DNA of 45,015 bases from Phenylobacterium deserti (GCA_945883235.1 CAMCXF010000027.1:1-45015); one strand, 5' to 3'. Positions 25,717-35,392 are shown, counted from the first letter of the stretch. Made by a program: numbers and translations. The notes: a model not told the origin generated them from the sequence alone.

Positions 25717-28700
25717 TTAAACTTCCACGGCGCGGAAAATCCGCCGACCTGATGTATCCACTGCACAGAATGGGTCCAGGCAACAGGCCGCCCGGCCGGA
25801 TTCCACATAGCCTGCGTCATGCCACCAGAGACCGGGCGCGGCCGCCCGCGCGGCGACCTTCACGGGCGTCGCGTCAGCCACCTTCATCCCGGCGAATGGC
25901 CCCAGGATCGCCGGCAGGTCATAGACCTCGCCATTCTTGATCACATACCGCACGGCCGCCGCGTCCTCGATGCGCACCAGTGGATTGCCCTCTGTGACCA
26001 CCATGTCCGCCAGCATCCCCGGCGCAATCACGCCCAGCGGCTGATCCAGGAATTCCCCTGCATAGCGCGTGGCCGTGGTCAGAGCCTCGGCGGGCGTCAT
26101 GCCGTACTTCACCATGGCCCTAAGGTTCATATGCAGGCTGATGCCGTTGAAATCGATGGGGGAGTCGGTACCGGTGACCACGCGCCCGCCCTGGTCCAGA
26201 ATGGCGCGCAGATGGCGAACATTGGCGGCCAGCGCGGCTAGGGTCACGGTGCTGTCACCCGACGCTGTCTGCGCCGCGCGCTGGGTCAGCCGCGCGTACT
26301 CCCACGGTGGATAGAGCGCCCGGGTCCGGGGATCGTCCACCAGCGACCTGTCGGTTCCGTAGAGCGCGGACGAGCTGAACAGCGTCGGCGTGCGCCGCGC
26401 GCCGCTGGCCGCGAACAGCGCCGTGACGTCCTGATAGCTGACCCCCAGCTGGCTGACGGTGCGCGAGTAACCGGTGCGGCTGGTGGCCCCGATGTGCTCC
26501 ATCCCGTCCAGACCAAAGGCCAGCGCCGGATAGTGATAGTGGCCGGTTACCGGGATACCTTGGTCGTGGGCCCAGACCGTAATATCGCGCTGCGCCTGCA
26601 AGGGCTGGCGCACATAGGATTTCAGCAGGTCGTAGCTCAGCGCCTTGGCCCGCGACAGCTCCAGCGCCATCTGGCCGGGCTCGGTCACCGGGCGCATGAA
26701 GTTGTAATAGATCCGCGACCCGTCGATGGCCTCGCCGGTGGAGAAGTACCGCGGGCCCATCCGGGCACCGGCGTCGATCGCCTCGCGGTCCTCGACCATG
26801 TGATAGGCCGGCGAGCCGGGCGAGCGGCTGGTGGTCACCCCCAGCGACAGCCACAGCCGCCCCTCGCGGTCGCCATAGCCATAGCCCTGCATCTGGCGGT
26901 GCGCGTGCATCTCCACGAGGCCCGGGATGACCGTGGCGTTGGCGGCCTCGACCACCCGGGCGTCTCCCACCGTGGTCCCGGACGCGACCAGATCGGCGAT
27001 GCGGTTGCCAACGATCACGACGTCGGTATTGGTGCGGGCCTCCGGCGTCAGCCCCTGCCACACGCGACCGCCACGCACGACGACGCGCCCCTTGGGTTTG
27101 GCATTGGCCCAGGTGATCCCGTGAGGCACGGTCGCAGGTTTCCCGCCGGTCGCGCCGATCCTGCGCAGGGTGCCGTTGCAGAGGTAGAGCAGGCTGGCAC
27201 TGTCGCCGCTCCAGGTCGGCGCGTCCGTGACCTCGGTGTTGAGCGCCCGGGGCGGTGCCGACATCACCCCCTTGACATTGACCGGCGCGACCCAGAGCCG
27301 GCTGGCGAACACAAAGGCCATCGCCTTGCCGTCCGGCGACCACACCGGGCCGTCGTCGCCCCGCGTGCCCAGCGACTTGTCCGGAAACACCGGCTGATAG
27401 GTGGCCACGCCCGACGCCACGTCCACCGTCAGGATCTCGCTGAGACCCTCCCGGAAACGGGCCGAATAGGGCTTGAACGCCGCCAGCGCCAGGGTCTTGC
27501 CGTCCGGGCTCCAGGTGGGTTTGCCCGGTTCCCAGATCGCGCCGAAAACCTGCCGGACGGTGCCGGTCGCCACCTCGACAGTGTGAAGGGACCCGTTCTG
27601 ATCGAGAAAGGCGATGCTTGTCCCGTCCCGTGACCAGGCGGCCGACAGGGCCGCATCATTGTGATTGGTCAACCGCCGCTCGGCCCCGGTCGCCATCTCG
27701 CGCAGCCAGATATCCAGCGTGCCGTCCCGGTCGGTGGAATAGGCCAGGGTCTTGCCGTCCGGCGACCAGGCGGGATCACAGACCCAGAAGCCGTCACTGA
27801 CCAGTCGGCTGGCCTTCCCGCCAACCTGCAACAGCCAAAGTGCATTGAGCGCGCGGAACACCACACGGGTCCCATCGGGCGAGAGCGCCGGGCTGCCGAT
27901 GCCGATGACGGGCTTGCGCGTCGCACTGTCGTAATCACGCTGCCGCTTCTTGTAGTTCGGCCGCACAACCGGCACCGACAGCGTGAAGGCAATGTCGCTG
28001 ACCACCCCGGCGGGCGTGCGTCGCCGGATTTTGCCGCCTGCCGCATAGATCAGATCGCCACCCGGCAACCACGACGGCCGGAACGGGAATATATCCTCGC
28101 CCTCCACCAGCACGCCGTCGGGGCCGTGGAGCCGCGCCTGACCATTGGCGAGCGCCTGATAGGCGATGCCGTTTCCATCCGGCATGAACGCCGGACTGCG
28201 CAGCTCCGCGGGGTTGAAGCGGTTGACCGCCGCCGCGATGCCGGGGCCAGCGGTCCGCACGCCGGCTGCGTCCACGATCTCGACCCGCGCGCGGTCGACC
28301 GCAAAGGCGATCCTGCGACCATCCGGCGACCATGCCGGTTCGCAAGCCTGACCCGTCGACGACGCCCACAACTTGATCGCGCCGCTGGCCAGGTCCAGCA
28401 CATGAATGGCGTAGGACCCGGTCCGGTCAGACCCGAACGCGATGGATTTCCCGTCCGGCGAAAACCGCGGCTCGCGGCAATCAAACGGCCCGCGCGTGTG
28501 CTGGGTCAGGCCCGCGCCGTCCGCGCCCACTGTCCAGATCTGGAACGTCCCGTCCCGATACGACTGAAAGACCAGCCGCTTGCCGTCCGGCGACCAGTCG
28601 GGCTGGGCCCCGTCGGTCAGGTTATCGGTCAGGCGCTTTGCCGCGCCGCCGCCAATCGGCAAGGTCCAGATCACGCCGAACAGGTCGAACGCCAGCACCT

Positions 28701-28887
28701 TGCCGTCCGGCGATGCGGAAACGGCAATGTTGGTGCCCTCGGTGATCGTCACCTGGCGCGACGCCTGCTGACCGCTGGCCGTCTCCGCCGCCCGCCCGGT
28801 CGTGGCCAGGGACGAGGCCGCGATGGCAGTACCGCCCAGCGACATCAGACGGCGGCGGTCGACGCCCCGGCGTTGCGGCTTGTCCAT
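25717..28887 (-). CDS. Tat-exported TolB-like beta-propeller / amidohydrolase fusion
   Basis: A 1056-residue protein. A Tat signal (DRRRLMSLGG) is followed by many PD40/WD40-like repeats with the SPDGK motif (about residues 55-610) that form one or two propellers. A C-terminal amidohydrolase domain (about 615-1000) follows, with its metal ligands visible: HxH in VEMHAHRQ, His in TGHYHYP, His in GMEHIG and Asp in TGTDSPID. This architecture is known for periplasmic amidohydrolases that process peptides or ureas. It follows the TonB-dependent receptor gene by 34 bases, so uptake and hydrolysis of one substrate is a fair inference. Confidence 0.88.
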   Translation of the reverse strand: MDKPQRRGVDRRRLMSLGGTAIAASSLATTGRAAETASGQQASRQVTITEGTNIAVSASPDGKVLAFDLFGVIWTLPIGGGAAKRLTDNLTDGAQPDWSPDGKRLVFQSYRDGTFQIWTVGADGAGLTQHTRGPFDCREPRFSPDGKSIAFGSDRTGSYAIHVLDLASGAIKLWASSTGQACEPAWSPDGRRIAFAVDRARVEIVDAAGVRTAGPGIAAAVNRFNPAELRSPAFMPDGNGIAYQALANGQARLHGPDGVLVEGEDIFPFRPSWLPGGDLIYAAGGKIRRRTPAGVVSDIAFTLSVPVVRPNYKKRQRDYDSATRKPVIGIGSPALSPDGTRVVFRALNALWLLQVGGKASRLVSDGFWVCDPAWSPDGKTLAYSTDRDGTLDIWLREMATGAERRLTNHNDAALSAAWSRDGTSIAFLDQNGSLHTVEVATGTVRQVFGAIWEPGKPTWSPDGKTLALAAFKPYSARFREGLSEILTVDVASGVATYQPVFPDKSLGTRGDDGPVWSPDGKAMAFVFASRLWVAPVNVKGVMSAPPRALNTEVTDAPTWSGDSASLLYLCNGTLRRIGATGGKPATVPHGITWANAKPKGRVVVRGGRVWQGLTPEARTNTDVVIVGNRIADLVASGTTVGDARVVEAANATVIPGLVEMHAHRQMQGYGYGDREGRLWLSLGVTTSRSPGSPAYHMVEDREAIDAGARMGPRYFSTGEAIDGSRIYYNFMRPVTEPGQMALELSRAKALSYDLLKSYVRQPLQAQRDITVWAHDQGIPVTGHYHYPALAFGLDGMEHIGATSRTGYSRTVSQLGVSYQDVTALFAASGARRTPTLFSSSALYGTDRSLVDDPRTRALYPPWEYARLTQRAAQTASGDSTVTLAALAANVRHLRAILDQGGRVVTGTDSPIDFNGISLHMNLRAMVKYGMTPAEALTTATRYAGEFLDQPLGVIAPGMLADMVVTEGNPLVRIEDAAAVRYVIKNGEVYDLPAILGPFAGMKVADATPVKVAARAAAPGLWWHDAGYVESGRAACCLDPFCAVDTSGRRIFRAVEV

Positions 28888-28921
28888 CAGTTTCTCCCCA
28901 GACTTCGGTTCTGGCCAGCGA

Positions 28922-31393
28922 TCAGAACTTCACCGCGACCTTGGCATAATAGAAGCCGCCGGCGATCCCGAACGGGGAATATTGGTTGAAGTATGTAAAC
29001 GGGCCCGTGGCCGCCCCGCGTGCAGCAGGCTGAACGATATCGGGCAAGACGTCCGTGAGGTTGTTGGCCCCGCCGGAAATGCGGATGGCGTCTGACACGT
29101 CGTAGGCGATGTCCAGATCGACAATCCCGGTCGGCGACACCGTTTCATCCAGTCCGGGGTTGAGCGAGTTGCGCTGGATGACCTTGCCATAGCGGGTGAC
29201 CCGCAGGTTGACGCTGAACTTGTCGCGCGACCAGTCCGCCGACACGATCTGCTTGTTGCGCGGTGTCCCCACCGTGAAGTTGCCGATCTGGCCGCGCCCC
29301 ACCAGCACGAGCCCGGCGGCCGCCAGTGTCGGCGGCGGCGGCGTAATCCGGTCGAACTTGGTCTTGTTGAAGTTGGCCGAGATCGTCCATTTGACCATAC
29401 CCAGGTCGCCGAAATCGGTGCGGTAATCCGCGACAAAGTCCAGACCCCGGGTCGTCGTATCGGCGGCATTGGCATAGTAAAACGCCGCCTGACCGGGGCT
29501 GAGACCGGCGCTCACCAACGCCCGGCTGACGGCGGCGTTGGGACCCAACTGCTCGCTCTGCAGGATCCGGTTCTTGATCTCGATCTGATAGACATCGACC
29601 GTGGCGCTGAGGCCGGGCAGGGGCTGCACGACCAGTCCCACGGAATAGTTGGTCGACTTCTCCGGCTCCAAAGGTTTGGCCCCCAACGCGATGGCGGCCG
29701 GGTTGTTGGTGGGCAGGATCTGAGACGGGCCCAGCTGGGCGGGCTGGCCGGGCAGGGCGACGTTGATCGTGCTGGCCGAGCCATAGTGCTGCTGCTGCAG
29801 CGACGGTGCCCGGAAGCCGGTCGAGGCCGTGGCACGCAGAGCATAGCCATCAACGGGTTCCCACCGCAGTGACGCCTTGCCGGTCTCGGCCGTGCCGAAG
29901 TCGGAATAGTCCTCATAGCGGCCCGCCAGCGAAATCTCGAAGGTGTCGGTCAGCGCCTGCTCGATGTTGAAGTAGAGGCTCTTGTTGTTCCGCTTGAAGT
30001 TACCGGCGGTCGAGGGCGGGAAGCCCGAGACCCCGTTTGCGCCGCCCGCCACCGCCGCCGCATTGGTCGCCAGTGGATGCCCAACCGGATAGCGGAACGG
30101 ACCGGTGTCGTAGGATTCCTTCTGGCCCACCCCGATGGTGAATTCGCTGCTGCGGTACTCCGCCCCGGCGGCCACAAACATCGGCTTGGCCAGGCCGAAA
30201 TCGAACTCGCGGCTGATATCGAAGTTGCTGGTGGATTCCTTAAACGTAAGCGTGCCCAGATAGAAATAAGTCGGCGAGGCCGGCCCATACGACGCATTCA
30301 ACGAGTTCTCGAAATAGTCGACCTTGCTGCGCGCCAGCGATGTCGACAGGTCCCAGTTGAAGCCCAGCAGGTTGCTGCCCTTGGCCCCGACCGCGCTCTG
30401 ATAGTCGCGATCCTTCAGGAACAGGCGCGGCGAATATCCGTTTGGATAGACGGTCGCATTGTTGTTGAACGCATTGGGGGCCCGGAATGTCAGCCAGGCG
30501 GCTGAGTTCCGGCTGGATACGGTCCCGAAGCTGTAGAGTTTGACGGCGTCCGTCAGGTCCCAGCCCGCGTTGTAGCCCAGGCTGTATAGCTGTGACGCCG
30601 GGGCACCCGGACGCGACACGTGGCGGTCAATCGTGGCTTCGCGCGGATCCGGAACGCCGGGGGACAGCGGAAAATAGAGGTTGGCGGTGGCCGGCGTGTA
30701 CTTGCCCCGGTCGACCAGATTAGTGGTCCGCGCATCCAGTGTGACGTTCACATAGGCGCTCTCGCCGAGACCCAGGCCATAGTTGAGCGACCCCTGCAGG
30801 GTCTCGCCGTCGCCCTGCAACGTCGTGCCAGTCAGGGCAGTAAAGGACCCACCCTCGGCACCGTCCTTCAGGATGATGTTGATCACACCGGCCAGGGCGT
30901 CTGAACCATATTGCGCCGACGCACCGTCCCGCAGCACCTCGATTCGCTGGATGGCCGACGACGGGATCAGGTCAAGGTCGGCGGGCGATTGACCGGCCTG
31001 GGTGGTCCCGTTCACGAACAGCACGGCGGTGTTGTGCCGCCGTTTGCCATTGACAAGCACCAGGGTCTGGTCGCTGGCCAGCCCGCGCAGCGACACCGTC
31101 TTGATGGCAAAGCTGGCCCCCGCCCCGGAGTTCGAGCTGTTGGCCGACGGCACCAGGGTCGAGATCAGGTCCCGCGTCGATTGCTTGCCGCTCTTCTCCA
31201 GGATCTCCGCTGTCAGCACATCAATGGGTGCCAGACTGGTGGTCACGGTCCGTGCCGTTGACCGGGTTCCGGTGACAATCAACTCATCGACGACTGTGGC
31301 CGGTGCGGTGTCCGCCGCGCACTCCGCCCCCGCGAGCGTCAGCGCGATACCGGAAATTCCGGCCAGAAGCCGCATCTTGTGTCGGATCTGCAT
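28922..31393 (-). CDS. TonB-dependent outer-membrane receptor
   Basis: An 823-residue receptor with a signal peptide (about 1-27), a TonB box-like DELIVTGTR, a plug domain (SLRGLASDQTLVLVNGKRR, VEVLRDGASAQYGSDALAGVINI) and a 22-strand barrel ending in a C-terminal Phe. It imports a ligand across the outer membrane using TonB energy. The ligand is not identifiable; the downstream amidohydrolase suggests a peptide or amide compound. GGGGAT precedes the ATG at a good distance. Confidence 0.92.
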   Translation of the reverse strand: MQIRHKMRLLAGISGIALTLAGAECAADTAPATVVDELIVTGTRSTARTVTTSLAPIDVLTAEILEKSGKQSTRDLISTLVPSANSSNSGAGASFAIKTVSLRGLASDQTLVLVNGKRRHNTAVLFVNGTTQAGQSPADLDLIPSSAIQRIEVLRDGASAQYGSDALAGVINIILKDGAEGGSFTALTGTTLQGDGETLQGSLNYGLGLGESAYVNVTLDARTTNLVDRGKYTPATANLYFPLSPGVPDPREATIDRHVSRPGAPASQLYSLGYNAGWDLTDAVKLYSFGTVSSRNSAAWLTFRAPNAFNNNATVYPNGYSPRLFLKDRDYQSAVGAKGSNLLGFNWDLSTSLARSKVDYFENSLNASYGPASPTYFYLGTLTFKESTSNFDISREFDFGLAKPMFVAAGAEYRSSEFTIGVGQKESYDTGPFRYPVGHPLATNAAAVAGGANGVSGFPPSTAGNFKRNNKSLYFNIEQALTDTFEISLAGRYEDYSDFGTAETGKASLRWEPVDGYALRATASTGFRAPSLQQQHYGSASTINVALPGQPAQLGPSQILPTNNPAAIALGAKPLEPEKSTNYSVGLVVQPLPGLSATVDVYQIEIKNRILQSEQLGPNAAVSRALVSAGLSPGQAAFYYANAADTTTRGLDFVADYRTDFGDLGMVKWTISANFNKTKFDRITPPPPTLAAAGLVLVGRGQIGNFTVGTPRNKQIVSADWSRDKFSVNLRVTRYGKVIQRNSLNPGLDETVSPTGIVDLDIAYDVSDAIRISGGANNLTDVLPDIVQPAARGAATGPFTYFNQYSPFGIAGGFYYAKVAVKF

Positions 31394-31788
31394 TTGAACA
31401 TCCCCAAAGTTCCAGGCATCTGCGTAGCGTGCTCATGCGCGAAGGCGAAGGGGCGCGCGCCGGTTTCGCTGTTCCTGAGGTCAGGAATGTCACATTCGCT
31501 TCAAACACGTGCGTTGCAACCAGATCGGCGTACAGTTCTCGGCCGATACCTGGTTTTCCGGCGGCGCAAGAGGGTCGCAGGCTAGAATCGACTCCGGCGG
31601 CAGTTCACAGATTGCTGGCCGCGATTCAGCACGACACTGAAATCACGCCACAAATTCAAATTTTCGGCATTTTCGCGAAATTTTCCTGTCGCGAATATTT
31701 GAAAGGGTTGGCGAGCACCTGCCCTCTTGCTTCGCATATGCTCAACACCGCGACAGGCCAGCCCGTTATTCGGGCGCATCGCCGTCAA
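31394..31788. other. Intergenic region upstream of the TonB receptor
   Basis: This 395-base stretch lies between the MFS stop and the receptor start and should carry the receptor promoter. It is locally AT-richer around 31640-31700 (runs such as CAAATTCAAATTTTCGGC). No gene, dyad or terminator is convincing. Confidence 0.5.
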
Positions 31789-32967
31789 TCACGCCTTGCC
31801 TGTGCGCGCGATCCCGCCCGCCCGGCGATATGACCACGCAGCATAGGTTGCCCCAAGCAAGGCCATGCCGACACCATAGATCAGGAAGGCCAGCCGATAG
31901 TCGCCCACCTGGGCGATCAGTCCAAAACTCAGCAGCAAGACGGTTGTGGCGCACTGGGTCGCAAAGCCCTTCACCGAGGCCACCGTTGCGCGGGTCTCCT
32001 GGACGATGGCGTGCTGGAACTTGGCGTCTGTGTTCACGTCCACCAGCCAGTAGAAGAACACAAATACCATCGGAAACACGATGGACCAGGTGTGGAACGT
32101 GGCTGCGCCTGCGACCAGCGCCAATCCCGCCAGGGTCACGAGGCCATAGAGACGTCGGATCGAAACGGCCCGCATCCGATGTGCCAGCGCGGCCGCAGCC
32201 ACGCCTGAGGCCGATAGCGCGGCGATGAACAGGGCAATCCAGGGTGCCGGCAAACCGACCTCGCGGCCAAACAACTGCCAGTAGTCGGCGCAAGCCGCTG
32301 CGATGGACTGAAGCCCGGCGATAAAGACCAGCAGTGGCGCGACCCCCGGCAGCTTTGCCGCATGTGCGACGCCCAGCCGGAATTGCGCCAGATATCCCCG
32401 TCGCGCCATGCTCATGGCCCGGGGCGCGGCGGGCAACAGCAACGCCAGCCCGGCCGCCGTCGCACCCGCCATCGCGCTGGCCGCGATCAGCATTGGATAG
32501 CCGGTGCCTACCGCCGCTGCCGCCAGCAGCGACGCCATCAGAACGCCGGTGAACCGGGCCGACTGGGCGCGGGCGATGACGCGGACATACTCCTCCTGCC
32601 GACCCTGGGCCGTGACCTCATCATAGACCAGCGCCTCAAAGGTTCCGGACTGGGTCGCGCTCTTGACGCCCCACAGCACGAACCCCAGCAAGAACCCCCA
32701 GAACGAGGGCACCAGCAACCACACCACCAGCCCCAGGGCCCGGACGGTCTGTCCGGCAAACAACAGCCAGCGACGCGAAACACGGTCAGCCAGGATTCCC
32801 ATGGGAATTTCCAGCACCAGCCCCGTGACGGACCACGCGGCCAGTGCAATCCCGATCTGCGACGGCGTCAGTCCCCGATCCGAGAACATCACCGTGTAGA
32901 ACGGAACGATCAGCAGAAAGGTGTCAAAGAAGCGATAGGCACACGCCCTCAGGGTTAGGGATCGCAC
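31789..32967 (-). CDS. MFS transporter downstream of a TetR regulator
   Basis: A 392-residue 12-helix carrier with a clear MFS motif A in loop 2-3 (GILADRVSRRWLL, about 58-70). The start is GTG, six bases after the stop of the tetR gene on the same strand. The pairing suggests a regulated efflux or uptake pump whose substrate or inducer is sensed by the TetR protein. No other drug-resistance genes are near. Substrate unknown. Confidence 0.85.
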   Translation of the reverse strand: MRSLTLRACAYRFFDTFLLIVPFYTVMFSDRGLTPSQIGIALAAWSVTGLVLEIPMGILADRVSRRWLLFAGQTVRALGLVVWLLVPSFWGFLLGFVLWGVKSATQSGTFEALVYDEVTAQGRQEEYVRVIARAQSARFTGVLMASLLAAAAVGTGYPMLIAASAMAGATAAGLALLLPAAPRAMSMARRGYLAQFRLGVAHAAKLPGVAPLLVFIAGLQSIAAACADYWQLFGREVGLPAPWIALFIAALSASGVAAAALAHRMRAVSIRRLYGLVTLAGLALVAGAATFHTWSIVFPMVFVFFYWLVDVNTDAKFQHAIVQETRATVASVKGFATQCATTVLLLSFGLIAQVGDYRLAFLIYGVGMALLGATYAAWSYRRAGGIARTGKA

Positions 32968-32973
32968 CAGTGA

Positions 32974-33636
32974 TCAGGCGCTGAAGCCGGCTTCGGCGAA
33001 GTCCAGCATCCGCCGCAGCAGCGCATCCACGTCGGCCTCGCGCGTGATGCCGCCGGAGAGGTGGTGCAGGCGGTCGAACTCGGCAAACCGGTTGTTGTGC
33101 ACCATGCCCAGCACAAAATGCAGCCGCCAGTAAACGTCCTCCTTGGGCATATCAGGCCGGGCCGCGATCAGCGCGTCGGCAAAGCGCGCCAGGTGGCTGA
33201 CGTCGTTCTGCAGCACGTCGCGCATGTCGGCGTTGCCCTCGGACCGCGCGCGGATGATGAACTGCAGGGAGATGCGCCGCTCATTGTCGGGTGAGGCCCA
33301 CCGCATCGGCGGGGTGAAATAGGCCGCCAGGATCTCCCGCACCGGCGGCTTGCCTTCGTGCCGCCCGCCCGCCTCATGCAACATCCTTGCGCGCTCGCGA
33401 TTGAGCTCGGCCGTGCGCCGGCGGAAAATCTCGAACAGCAGGGCGTCCTTGGACCCGAAATGATAGTTCACACTGGCCAGGTTCACCCCGGCCGCGGCGG
33501 TGATGTCGCGCACCGAGACGTTCTGGAAGCCATGCAGGGCGAACAGCCGCTCGGCGGCCACAAACACCGCCGCCTTGGTTGCGGCCTGGGCTTCTTCGGT
33601 GGTGTCTTGTGGATCCGGATTCAGGGGATCGGTCAT
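32974..33636 (-). CDS. TetR-family transcriptional regulator
   Basis: A 220-residue regulator. The N-terminal HTH spans about residues 20-65: FVAAERLFALHGFQNVSVRD, then GVNLASVNYHFGSKDALL. The C-terminal all-alpha ligand domain includes the conserved block after PPMRW, which resembles CecR/DUF1956-type TetR proteins. AAGGGA precedes the ATG. It is the first gene of a pair with the MFS carrier, whose expression it most likely controls. Confidence 0.9.
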   Translation of the reverse strand: MTDPLNPDPQDTTEEAQAATKAAVFVAAERLFALHGFQNVSVRDITAAAGVNLASVNYHFGSKDALLFEIFRRRTAELNRERARMLHEAGGRHEGKPPVREILAAYFTPPMRWASPDNERRISLQFIIRARSEGNADMRDVLQNDVSHLARFADALIAARPDMPKEDVYWRLHFVLGMVHNNRFAEFDRLHHLSGGITREADVDALLRRMLDFAEAGFSA

Positions 33637-33709
33637 GCGAGTCCCTTAAGCTTTGCGACAGCTTAGGTCGATGCGCCGGAAGAGCCAACTGGTGCGTGCG
33701 GCCCCAACG

Positions 33710-33838
33710 CCCCCTCCACCGCTTCGCGGTCCCCCTCCCCCGCAAGCGGGTGAGGAGCAGCGGCGGCGAGCTCTTCCCCTGTCGCGAAGACGACGGGGGA
33801 GGTGGCGGCGAAGCCGACGGAGGGGGCGCTGGTCGCGA
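33710..33838. repeat. CT-rich REP-like inverted repeat (family A), second copy
   Basis: The outer arms are CCCCCTCCACCGCTTCGCGG at the left and the matching GGCGGCGAAGCC...GGAGGGGG at the right, with internal CTCCCCCGCAAGCGGG hairpins. It occupies the gap between the TetR gene and the VWA gene and is related to the arms at 21870 and 22019. Confidence 0.55.
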
Positions 33839-33849
33839 CTACCGAAAAA

Positions 33850-35046
33850 TCAGCGCGACAACTCCTTCATCGCCTTCTCCAGCCCATCCAGCGTCAGCGG
33901 ATACATCCGGTCGTTCACCAGCTGCTTGATGACGCTGACAGACGGCGTGTAGTCCCAGTGCCGCTCGGCCGTCGGGTTCAGCCACACCATGTGTTTGAAG
34001 ATGCCCGACACCCGGTCCAGCCAGATCGCCCCGGCCTCTTCGTTCCAGTGCTCCACCGAGCCGCCCGGATAGGTGATTTCGTAGGGGCTCATCGTGGCGT
34101 CGCCCACAAAGATCACTTTGTATTCATGCGGGAATTTGTGCAGCACATCGATGGTGTTGAGCTTCTCGGCATGACGACGCCGGTTGTCCTTCCACACGCT
34201 CTCGTAGAGGCAGTTGTGGAAGTAGTAGAATTCCATGTTCTTGAACTCGCTGCGCGCCGCCGAGAACAGCTCCTCGCAGACCTTGATGTGGCTATCCATC
34301 GAGCCGCCGATGTCGAAGAAAATCAGCACGCTGATCTTGTTGCGGCGCTCGGCGCGCATCTGGATGTCCAGATAACCCTTCTGCGACGTGCCCTGGATGG
34401 TGCCGTTCATGTCCAGTTCGTCGGGATGGCCCTCGCGGACCCACTTGCGCAGGCGGCGCAGCGCCACCTTGATGTTGCGGGTGCCCAGTTCGACGCTGTC
34501 GTCGAGGTTCTTGTACTCGCGCTTGTCCCAGACCTTGATCGCCTTGCCGTGGCGGCCCTTGTCCTGGCCGATGCGCACACCTTCGGGGTGATAGCCATTG
34601 GCTCCAAAGGGGCTGTCGCCCTGGCCGTTGCGGCCGTTCTTGCCCTTGCCCTCGCCGTCGCCGTCGCCCTCTTCCTGCTGCGCCCGCTTCATCCGCTCGG
34701 CCAGCTCTTCCATCAGCTTTTCGAAGCCGCCCATGGCTTCGATCTGGGCCTTTTCCTCGTCGGTCAGGAACTTGTCGGACAGCCGCTTCAGCCATTCGGC
34801 CGGAAGGTCGGCGATCAGGCCTTCCCCCGCGGTCTTTTCCAGCCCGTTGAAGACGTGGGCGAACACCCGGTCGAACCGGTCGATGTTCTTCTCGTCCTTC
34901 ACCAGGACGGCGCGGGACAGATAGTAGAAATCGTCGACCGAGCGGTCGATGATCTCCTTGTCCATGGCCTCCATGAGGATGAGGTATTCCTTCAGCGTCA
35001 CGGGCACCTTGGCCTCGCGGAGCTCGGTGAAGAAGCGCATGAACAT
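33850..35046 (-). CDS. CoxE-like VWA-domain protein
   Basis: A 398-residue cytosolic protein: an N-terminal helical part with LREAKVPVTLKEYL, a Glu/Lys/Gly-rich low-complexity linker (about residues 125-160), and a C-terminal von Willebrand A domain. The metal site reads FFDIGGSMDSH, so the first Ser of DxSxS is Gly; Thr and Asp partners appear later (VGDATMSPYEI). CoxE relatives act with a MoxR AAA+ ATPase (CoxD) in cofactor or metal-centre maturation; no such ATPase is in the window upstream. The ATG at 35046 is not firmly set: another lies six bases on, and neither has a strong ribosome-binding site. Confidence 0.85.
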   Translation of the reverse strand: MFMRFFTELREAKVPVTLKEYLILMEAMDKEIIDRSVDDFYYLSRAVLVKDEKNIDRFDRVFAHVFNGLEKTAGEGLIADLPAEWLKRLSDKFLTDEEKAQIEAMGGFEKLMEELAERMKRAQQEEGDGDGEGKGKNGRNGQGDSPFGANGYHPEGVRIGQDKGRHGKAIKVWDKREYKNLDDSVELGTRNIKVALRRLRKWVREGHPDELDMNGTIQGTSQKGYLDIQMRAERRNKISVLIFFDIGGSMDSHIKVCEELFSAARSEFKNMEFYYFHNCLYESVWKDNRRRHAEKLNTIDVLHKFPHEYKVIFVGDATMSPYEITYPGGSVEHWNEEAGAIWLDRVSGIFKHMVWLNPTAERHWDYTPSVSVIKQLVNDRMYPLTLDGLEKAMKELSR

Positions 35047-35167
35047 CAGATTGGCTCGCGTCGAACGACTGTTTGAACTTGGCAGGATGGGGCCGAGGCG
35101 CTGCGTTGTCCAGTGCGTCAGGCCCGGAGGCGGCTGAAGGCCGCCGGTCAACCTGTTCCCAAAATCC

Positions 35168-35283
35168 GTCATCCCGGACGCACACCCGCGTTGGCGGGTG
35201 GGTGAGCCGGGACCCAGGAGCCCAGCGCACCTCTCTGGGTCCCGGCTCTTCAGCCTGCTGCGCACGCTTGCGGCCGGGATGAC
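35168..35283. repeat. GTCATCCCGG...CCGGGATGAC repeat (family B), second copy
   Basis: The element is bounded by GTCATCCCGG (35168) and its complement (ends 35283). It has an inner hairpin CCGGGACCCAG / CTGGGTCCCGG and a short CACCCGCGTTGGCGGGTG hairpin. It shares the outer and inner arms with 24896-24994. Confidence 0.7.
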
Positions 35284-35342
35284 GGTATTTTTTCTTACGC
35301 GGGCTAATCGGGGTTGGTGCCCTGAACACTTTTCGTATGTTC

Positions 35343-35392
35343 AGAGCGCGACGGGTGCCCGAACCCGTGCCGTCCCGCAGCTGCCGCGCTCT
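35343..35392. repeat. Family C palindromic element, copy 1 (diverged)
   Basis: AGAGCGCG at the left and CGCGCTCT at the right enclose a 34-base core that resembles the core of 35692-35743 (GAC-GG-GCC-GAACC-GT pattern). The preceding TTTTCGTATGTTC also matches TTTTCGTACATTT before copy 2, so the repeat unit is longer than the palindrome. Confidence 0.6.

Noticed and set aside
26494..28989. Two long rightward open frames (379 and 442 codons)
   Set aside because: Antisense to the propeller/amidohydrolase gene; the repeated residues mirror the SPDGK repeats.
33802..35076. Rightward open frame of 424 codons and a leftward 345-codon frame
   Set aside because: Both overlap the VWA-protein gene, which has a recognisable domain; the alternatives have none.
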